Shown: positions 56,749 to 64,000 of the stretch, piece after piece
Layout: each line of letters begins with the position of its first letter
Numbering within the stretch: position 1 is the stretch's first letter
The notes under the pieces: model-generated
Database searches by the model: none
The model's input: only the letters and a program-made list of their open reading frames with translations
What the model was told of the DNA's origin: nothing
Origin: Brassica napus
Taxonomy: Eukaryota > Streptophyta > Magnoliopsida > Brassicales > Brassicaceae
Length of the DNA stretch: 64,000 bases
Direction of reading: 5' to 3'
Assembly: GCF_020379485.1 (NCBI RefSeq)
Contig: NW_026016774.1
Coordinates: forward strand, 1-64,000
Made by a program: the position numbers and the translations under genes

Positions 56749-56782
56749 CAGAATATCTCACACCACTCAGATAATAAAGACC

Positions 56783-56838
56783 AGAACTCAAGAACACCAA
56801 GAACACTCAAGAACCCTCAAGAACACTCAAGAACACCC
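56783..56838 (-). repeat. E11 leader tandem repeat
   Basis: AAGAACACTC units (complement of TGAGTGTTCT), about four, one with a C for A change. Same position between primer site and gag as in E1 and E7. Confidence 0.8.
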
Positions 56839-56879
56839 AGATTTTATGAAAAACGAAATCACACTCTCCCCTTTTTAGC

Positions 56880-56897
56880 AACCTGGCTCTGATACCA
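56880..56897 (-). promoter_or_regulatory. E11 primer-binding site (tRNA-iMet)
   Basis: AACCTGGCTCTGATACCA on the plus strand, next to the 5' LTR. Confidence 0.93.
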
Positions 56898-57382
56898 TAT
56901 ACACTTTTGTGTATTAGAGCATGATTCAACCAATCAGGGATAATCAGATGAAAAGATTAAAGAGATTAAGAGATTCTAGTGAGAGAATAAAGAGAGAGAG
57001 ACTCAAAACTCCATTAATTAATAACTGATGAGGTTTACAAGTATTAATAGAGAGAGCAACAAGGAAATTCGAAATTGTTAAGCATGTGTAGTCAAAGGAC
57101 AGGCTGGAACTCCTTTTGAATCACTTGGCTGTGCTTTCTCACATGCTTGCACTAGTATAAAGGTAACTTCTCCTTTCCAGCATCATACAGGCTGTCAAAG
57201 TGATCCCTTATCCTTCCTTAACCTCACTTATCCTCTTTGGTCGAGTTTCCTCTCTTCTCTTCACTAAGTTACCTTCTCATCCCATCAGATAACTTCCCCA
57301 AGTAGTTACTGTGGTTAAAATAAAGTTACCACAGTAAAACTCTAAAGTTACTGTCTCAGCCTCCTTGGTCTTCATCTCAATA
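56898..57382 (-). repeat. E11 5' LTR
   Basis: 485 bp, no difference seen from 51941-52425. Confidence 0.94.
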
Positions 57383-57387
57383 GAGGG

Positions 57388-60300
57388 GACAGCAGGAATC
57401 AGTTATATCATCTCCAAACAGCTAAGAACTCTAATCCTATTGATTCTATATGCTTGAGTATTACTGCTGATAGGTGTGACAGTATTACTTGGCATGCTAG
57501 ATTAGGACATCCTCATGCTCGTGCAATTGAATTGATTAGACCTGATATGTCATTCAATCACTTGGAATGTGAAGCTTGCATCTTAGGGAAGCATTGTAGA
57601 ACTGTTTTTCCCACATCAGAGACCATATATGCAAATTGCTTTGATCTTGTTCATTCAGATGTGTGGACAGCCCCTGGTATGTCTAGAGAAAACCAGAAGT
57701 ACTTTGTGACATTCATAGATGAGAAGTCTAAGTATACATGGATCACATTGCTGCCATCTAAAGATAGAGTGTTTGAGGCTTTTGTCAACTTCCAAGCATA
57801 TGTAACTAACCATTACAATGCTACTGTGAAGGTACTACGGTTTGATAATGGAGGAGAATACACCAGTCATGCCTTCAAGAATCATTTGGCTAAACATGGG
57901 ATAGTGCATCAGACCAGTTGTCCTTACACACCACAGCAGAATGGGGTAGCTGAGAGGAAGAATAGGCATCTGATGGAGGTGGCTAGATCCATGATGTATC
58001 ATGCTAATGTTCCAAAGAGGTTTTGGGGTGATGCTGTTCAGACTGCATGCTATCTTATCAATCGGATTCCAACTAAGGTATTGAAGAATCTGTCTCCATT
58101 TGAAGTGCTGAACAAGAGCAAGCCACACATAGATCATCTCCGTGTCTTTGGATGTCTATGTTATGTCTGGGTTCCAGGAGAACAGAGAAACAAGTTGGAG
58201 GCAAAGAGCACTAAAGCAATGCTCATTGGGTACTCAGTAACTCAGAAGGGGTACAAGTGCTATGATCCAGCAACCAGGAGAGTATTGGTGTCTAGAGATG
58301 TTAAGTTCATAGAGACCAAGGGGTATTATGAAGAAAAGAATTGGGAAGACTTGGAAGATCTGTCTCAAGAACCAAGAAACATGGCAGAGAATCTGAGGAA
58401 CATATTGGAAAGGCTTGGGGTAAACATGTCCCAGGATAAGGTTAGAGAACCTGAAAGAACAACTCCCCTTGATCATGAGGGGGGGAAATGAGTCTGAATC
58501 AGGAGTGCAAGAGCAGCACCAAGGGGATTCAGGTCATCATGATCAAGTGGTGACACAAGAAGTAGAGAATTTTCCTCAGGTCAGTGTGGATGAGCAAGGA
58601 GAGGTTCATGATCAAGAGGAGGTGAGTGAGACAGAAACAGAGGTTCAAGCAGAGGTTCAAGCTGAGGAACAGGTTCAACAATTAAGGAGGAGTACACGGA
58701 TAAAGAGGGATGCTTCCAACTGGGTAAACACGAGAGTGTACTACAATGCCCAGGCTGTGGAGCATCCTTCTCAAGCTGTGTGTTCCTTTTCAGAATATCC
58801 AGAAGAGCACATGGTGTTTATGTGTAACTTGGATGAGAATGAGATACCAAGATCTTATGAAGAAGCTATGAAGCACAAGGTTTGGAGAGATTCAGTAGGA
58901 GATGAAAGGGATGCAATGATCAGGAATGACACTTGGTATGAGAGTGAGTTACCTAAAGGGAAGAAGGCAGTTTCAAGCAGATGGATCTTCACCATCAAGT
59001 ATCTTGCAAATGGGGAGATAGATAGGCGCAAGACCAGGCTGGTTGCAAGAGGATTTACACAGACTTATGGGGAAGATTACATTGACACTTTTGCACCAGT
59101 GGCCAAGCTTCACACAATTCGAATTGTGTTATCCATTGCAACAAACTTGGAGTGGGATTTGTGGCAAATGGATGTGAAGAATGCGTTCTTGCAAGGTGAA
59201 CTTGAAGATGAAGTATACATGCATCCACCTCCTGGTCTTGAGCATCTAGTAAAGCCAGGGAATGTTTTGAGATTGAAGAAAGCAATATATGGGTTGAAAC
59301 AGTCACCTAGAGCTTGGTACAGGAAGCTGAGTACAACACTCAATGGGAGAGGCTTTAGGAAGTCTGAACTAGATCACACTCTCTTCACCTTGACAGGACC
59401 TTCAGGGAGCATTGTGATTCTAGTGTATGTGGATGATTTGATTATCACAGGAAGTGATAAGGCAGGGATTCAGGCTACTAAGGAGTTTCTCAAATCTGTG
59501 TTTGACATCAAGGATTTGGGAGAGATGAAGTATTTTCTGGGCATTGAGATATGCAGATCAAAGGAGGGTTTGTTTATGTCTCAAAGGAAGTATACTATGG
59601 ATATGTTGAAAGAGACTAATGTGCTTGGAGGAAAGATAGCCAAGACACCTCTTGAGGAGGGATATAAGGTTCTGCGTGAGGGGGAGGTTGAAGAGAATCA
59701 GTTGTTTGAGGATCCTAAGTTATATAGGAAGATGGTTGGCAAGCTGATCTACTTGACCATCACTAGGCCAGATATATGCTTTGCGGTGAATCAAGTGAGT
59801 CAACATATGCAGGCGCCAAAGGTCCATCATTGGAAGATGGTTGATAGGATACAGGTATTTGAGTGGCACATCTGGTCAAGGAGTTTGGATGGGTTGTAAT
59901 GGCAGTACAGAAGTGGTTGGATATTGTGATGCTGATTGGGCAGGAGATAGAGTGGACAGGAGATCAACTACTGGGTATTGTACATTCATTGGAGGGAACT
60001 TGGTCACTTGGAAGAGTAAGAAGCAGAAGGTTATCTCCTGTTCAAGTGCTGAAGCTGAGTATAGAGCCATGTTGAAGCTGACAAACGAGTTGGTGTGGAT
60101 CAAGGGGATCTTGAAGCATTTGGAGATTGAGCAGAGTACTCCTATGACAATGCATTGTGACAATCAAGCAGCTATCCACATTGCTTCTAACTCAGTCTTT
60201 CATGAGAGGACAAAGCACATAGAAGTTGATTGCCACAAGGTGAGACAGATGATTATCTTAGGAGTGATTCTTGCATGTTATACAAGAAGTGAAGATCAAC

Positions 60301-60392
60301 TTGCTGATGTGTTTACTAAGGCAGCAAGATTAAAGACAATGGAGTCCATACTATCCAGGCTTGGACTCATTGATCTTACTCCCAGGAGCTGA
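57388..60392 (+). pseudogene. E7 integrase, RT and RNase H, frameshifted
   Basis: Resumes E7 pol after E11. Frame 57454-58491 holds WHARLGHPHARAIELIRPDM, CEACILGKHC, HSDVWTAP, and RFDNGGEYTSHA (Ser to Phe before the catalytic Asp), then NGVAERKNRH. One extra G in a G-run near 58482 shifts to 58469-59899 (linker, RT, YVDD). A 2-base loss near 59850 (GATACAGGTATTTG) shifts to 59841-60392 (RNase H motifs, C-terminus LGLIDLTPRS). With the damaged gag, E7 is clearly non-autonomous. Confidence 0.9.
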
Positions 60393-60424
60393 TCCCCTCG
60401 TCATGAGATCTCCACTCTTTTTCC

Positions 60425-60534
60425 CTCATCAAAGTTTTATCCCATTGGGTTTTCTTTGATGAGGTTTTTAATGAGGGAAGATCTCATGGCAATCCAAGCT
60501 TGACTTGTTCCATATGGTCAAGCTTGAGGGGGAG
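60425..60534 (+). promoter_or_regulatory. E7 3' cis module and polypurine tract
   Basis: Stem 1 is CTCATCAAAG (60425-60434) with CTTTGATGAG (60454-60463), fully Watson-Crick where E1 has a G.U. Stem 2 is AAGCTTGAC with GTCAAGCTT. The polypurine tract GAGGGGGAG ends at 60534. Confidence 0.76.
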
Positions 60535-61016
60535 TGTTAAGTTGGTGATCAGGAGGCTGAGACAGTAACTTTAGAGTTTTACTGTGGTAACTTTATTTTA
60601 ACCACAGTAGCTACTTGGGGAAGTTATCTGATGGGATGAGAAGGTAACTTAGTGAAGAGAAGAGAGGAAACTCGACCAAAGAGGATAAGGGAGGATAAGG
60701 AAGCATAAGGGAGCACTTTGACAGCCTGTATGATGCTGGAAAGGAGAGGATGCTTTTACACTAGTGCAAGCATGTGAGAAAGCACAGCCAAGCATTTCAA
60801 AAGGAGTTCCAGCCTGTCCATTGACTACACATGCTTATGGATTTCGAAATTCACTTAATCAGCCTTATCTCTTCATATATATCTTGTATCTGATACATTA
60901 AATCAATTAATGGAGTTTTGAGTCTCTCTCTCTCTAGAATCTCTCTATTCTCTCTAAATTCTACTCTAATCTTCTCTGATTATTATTAAACACACTCTAA
61001 AGCACAAAAGTGTTTA
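60535..61016 (+). repeat. E7 3' LTR
   Basis: 482 bp. Three differences from the 5' LTR seen (GTAGCTAC, AAGCATAAGG, GAGTCTCTC). Confidence 0.95.
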
Positions 61017-64000
61017 TAAATCTCATAGGAGTTGGCATGAAGAAGTTATCCCACTTTCAAATCAGGTGATTCCAATTTCCTAGTTTGGGAATAGCACAAC
61101 TTCTTCGTCGTTCCAATCAAACCAGGATGAATCTCTTTGTAAGAAGCTTGATTTGGATACATAAAGTGGTGGAGAATCACCAGGAAGTTGAATAAATCTC
61201 ATAGGAGTTGGCATGAAGAAGTTATCCCACTTTCAAATCAGGTGATTCCAGTTTCCCAGTTTGGGAATAGCACAGCTTCTTCGTCGTTCCAATCAAACTA
61301 GGATGAATCTCTTTGTAAGAAGCTTGATTTGGATACATAAAGTGGTGGAGAATCACCAGGAAGTTGAATAAATCTCATAGGAGTTGGCATGAAGAAGTTA
61401 TCCCACTTTCAAATCAGGTGATTCCAGTTTCCCAGTTTGGGAATAGAACAGCTTCTTCGTCGTTCCAATCAAACCAGGATGAATCACTTTGTAAGAAGCT
61501 TGATTTGGATACATAAAGTGGTGGAGAATCACCAGGAAGTTGAATAAATCTCATAGGAGTTGGGATGAAGAAGTTATCCCACTTTCAAATCAGGTGATTC
61601 CAGTTTCCCAGTTTGGGAATAGCACAGCTTCTTCGTCGTTCCAATCAAACCAGGATGAATCTCTTTGTAAGAAGCTTGATTTGGATACATAAAGTGGTGG
61701 AGAATCACCAGGAAGTTGAATAAATCTCATAGGAGTTGGCATGAAGAAGTTATCCCACTTTCAAATCAGGTGATTCCAGTTTCCCAGTTTGGGAATAGCA
61801 CAGCTTCTTCGTCGTTCCAATCAAACCAGGATGAATCTCTTTGTAAGAAGCTTGATTTGGATACATAAAGTGGTGGAGAATCACCAGGAAGTTGAATAAA
61901 TCTCATAGGAGTTGGCATGAAGAAGTTATCCCACTTTCAAATCAGGTGATTCCAGTTTCCCAGTTTGGGAATAGCACAGCTTCTTCGTCGTTCCAATCAA
62001 ACCAGGATGAATCTCTTTGTAAGAAGCTTGATTTGGATACATAAAGTGGTGGAGAATCACCAGGAAGTTGAATAAATCTCATAGGAGTTGGCATGAAGAA
62101 GTTATCCCACTTTCAAATCAGGTGATTCCAGTTTCCCAGTTTGGGAATAGCACAGCTTCTTCGTCGTTCCAATCAAACCAGGATGAATCACTTTGTAAGA
62201 AGCTTGATTTGGATACATAAAGTGGTGGAGAATCACCAGGAAGTTGAATAAATCTCATAGGAGTTGGCATGAAGAAGTTATCCCACTTTCAAATCAGGTG
62301 ATTCCAGTTTCCCAGTTTGGGAATAGCACAGCTTCTTCGTCGTTCCAATCAAACCAGGATGAATCACTTTGTAAGAAGCTTGATTTGGATACATAAAGTG
62401 GTGGAGAATCACCAGGAAGTTGAATAAATCTCATAGGAGTTGGCATGAAGAAGTTATCCCACTTTCAAATCAGGTGATTCCAGTTTCCCAGTTTGGGAAT
62501 AGCACAGCTTCTTCGTCGTTCCAATCAAACCAGGATGAATCACTTTGTAAGAAGCTTGATTTGGATACATAAAGTGGTGGAGAATCACCAGGAAGTTGAA
62601 TAAATCTCATAGGAGTTGGCATGAAGAAGTTATCCCACTTTCAAATCAGGTGATTCCAGTTTCCCAGTTTGGGAATAGCACAGCTTCTTCGTCGTTCCAA
62701 TCAAACCAGGATGAATCTCTTTGTAAGAAGCTTGATTTGGATACATAAAGTGGTGGAGAATCACCAGGAAGTTGAATAAATCTCATAGGAGTTGGCATGA
62801 AGAAGTTATCCCACTTTCAAATCAGGTGATTCCAGTTTCCCAGTTTGGGAATAGCACAGCTTCTTCGTCGTTCCAATCAAACCAGGATGAATCACTTTGT
62901 AAGAAGCTTGATTTGGATACATAAAGTGGTGGAGAATCACCAGGAAGTTGAATAAATCTCATAGGAGTTGGCATGAAGAAGTTATCCCACTTTCAAATCA
63001 GGTGATTCCAGTTTCCCAGTTTGGGAATAGCACAGCTTCTTCGTCGTTCCAATCAAACCAGGATGAATCACTTTGTAAGAAGCTTGATTTGGATACATAA
63101 AGTGGTGGAGAATCACCAGGAAGTTGAATAAATCTCATAGGAGTTGGCATGAAGAAGTTATCCCACTTTCAAATCAGGTGATTCCAGTTTCCCAGTTTGG
63201 GAATAGCACAGCTTCTTCGTCGTTCCAATCAAACCAGGATGAATCACTTTGTAAGAAGCTTGATTTGGATACATAAAGTGGTGGAGAATCACCAGGAAGT
63301 TGAATAAATCTCATAGGAGTTGGCATGAAGAAGTTATCCCACTTTCAAATCAGGTGATTCCAGTTTCCCAGTTTGGGAATAGCACAGCTTCTTCGTCGTT
63401 CCAATCAAACCAGGATGAATCACTTTGTAAGAAGCTTGATTTGGATACATAAAGTGGTGGAGAATCACCAGGAAGTTGAATAAATCTCATAGGAGTTGGC
63501 ATGAAGAAGTTATCCCACTTTCAAATCAGGTGATTCCAGTTTCCCAGTTTGGGAATAGCACAGCTTCTTCGTCGTTCCAATCAAACCAGGATGAATCACT
63601 TTGTAAGAAGCTTGATTTGGATACATAAAGTGGTGGAGAATCACCAGGAAGTTGAATAAATCTCATAGGAGTTGGCATGAAGAAGTTATCCCACTTTCAA
63701 ATCAGGTGATTCCAGTTTCCCAGTTTGGGAATAGCACAGCTTCTTCGTCGTTCCAATCAAACCAGGATGAATCACTTTGTAAGAAGCTTGATTTGGATAC
63801 ATAAAGTGGTGGAGAATCACCAGGAAGTTGAATAAATCTCATAGGAGTTGGCATGAAGAAGTTATCCCACTTTCAAATCAGGTGATTCCAGTTTCCCAGT
63901 TTGGGAATAGCACAGCTTCTTCGTCGTTCCAATCAAACCAGGATGAATCACTTTGTAAGAAGCTTGATTTGGATACATAAAGTGGTGGAGAATCACCAGG
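61017..64000 (+). repeat. CentBr-type 176-bp centromeric satellite, block 3
   Basis: About 17 monomers from the TAAAT duplication to the window end, same orientation and phase as block 2. The first monomer is the most diverged (TCCAATTTCCTAGTTTGGG). Later monomers mostly carry the A form of GAATC[T/A]CTTTG, unlike block 2. The array continues beyond the window. Confidence 0.98.

Larger units (their letters stand above)
51941..57382 (-). mobile_element. E11: copia element inserted in E7 (lineage 2), identical LTRs
   Basis: GAGGG at 51936-51940 and 57383-57387. LTRs are 51941-52425 and 56898-57382, both 485 bp and identical by my reading. Full structure on the minus strand: LTR, primer site, gag-pol 56748-52568 with one frameshift, polypurine tract, LTR. 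Its LTRs begin TATTGAG rather than TGTTGAG. With E6 it is among the youngest insertions here. Confidence 0.95.
32319..61016 (+). mobile_element. E7: outermost copia element of the 28.7-kb nest (lineage 2)
   Basis: TAAAT flanks both ends (32314-32318, 61017-61021) and the satellite monomer resumes in phase. LTRs are 32319-32800 and 60535-61016 (482 bp each, three differences seen). The element's own sequence is 32319-33888, 51796/51801-51940 and 57383/57388-61016, about 5.3 kb. E8 and E11 are inserted in it. The coding region is heavily damaged. Confidence 0.95.

Noticed and set aside
32319..61016. The nest as an assembly chimera of similar elements
   Set aside because: Five exact target duplications and a satellite that resumes in phase are not expected from misjoins. 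Read support would still settle it.

Overview
The window is pericentromeric or centromeric plant DNA, almost certainly from Brassica or a very close crucifer. The evidence is a 176-bp tandem satellite that I recognise as CentBr-type, present as about 75 monomers in three blocks (12137-13474, 23530-32318, 61017-64000), all in one orientation. Every other base belongs to Ty1/copia LTR retrotransposons. I see no host gene, tRNA, rRNA or bacterial-type feature.

Eleven copia elements (E1-E11) can be separated from LTR ends, initiator-Met tRNA primer sites, polypurine tracts and 5-bp target-site duplications (TSDs). Left edge (1-12136): four elements in one orientation, E1 in E2 in E3 in E4. Only the innermost (E1) is complete, apart from 3 bases lost at the window edge. 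The 5' halves of E2-E4 must lie upstream, and E4 ends in satellite. Centre-left (13475-23529): E5, minus strand, TSD ATAGG, inserted in satellite and itself split by the non-autonomous E6 (14907-18929, TSD CTTTG). Right (32319-61016): a 28.7-kb four-level stack in satellite, E7 (TSD TAAAT) containing E8 (CTCAC), containing E9 (CTTGG), containing E10 (TCCTG). E11 (GAGGG) is a second, separate insertion in E7. Satellite phase is kept across both fully bounded insertions, so the three blocks were one array.

The elements fall into two sister lineages. Lineage 1 (E2, E5, E8, E10, and E6 by its LTR) has GTAC-rich LTRs and, where gag is present, a Gag with a CCHC zinc knuckle. Lineage 2 (E1, E4, E7, E9, E11) has LTRs with a TTACCACAGTAAC dyad and, where gag is present, a divergent Gag without a zinc knuckle. 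E3 mixes features of both. Only E10 has an uninterrupted polyprotein (1504 aa: Gag-PR-IN-RT-RNase H) and could supply proteins. E6 carries no recognisable coding sequence, but has indistinguishable LTRs and every cis signal, so it was probably mobilised in trans.

The least expected signal is in the RNA 3' end. All eleven elements, E6 included, keep a stem-loop just after pol and a second stem-loop abutting the polypurine tract. Both stems change between elements in a compensatory way, which points to a conserved cis-acting RNA module in this centromere-resident copia group. LTR comparisons and identities quoted here were made by eye.
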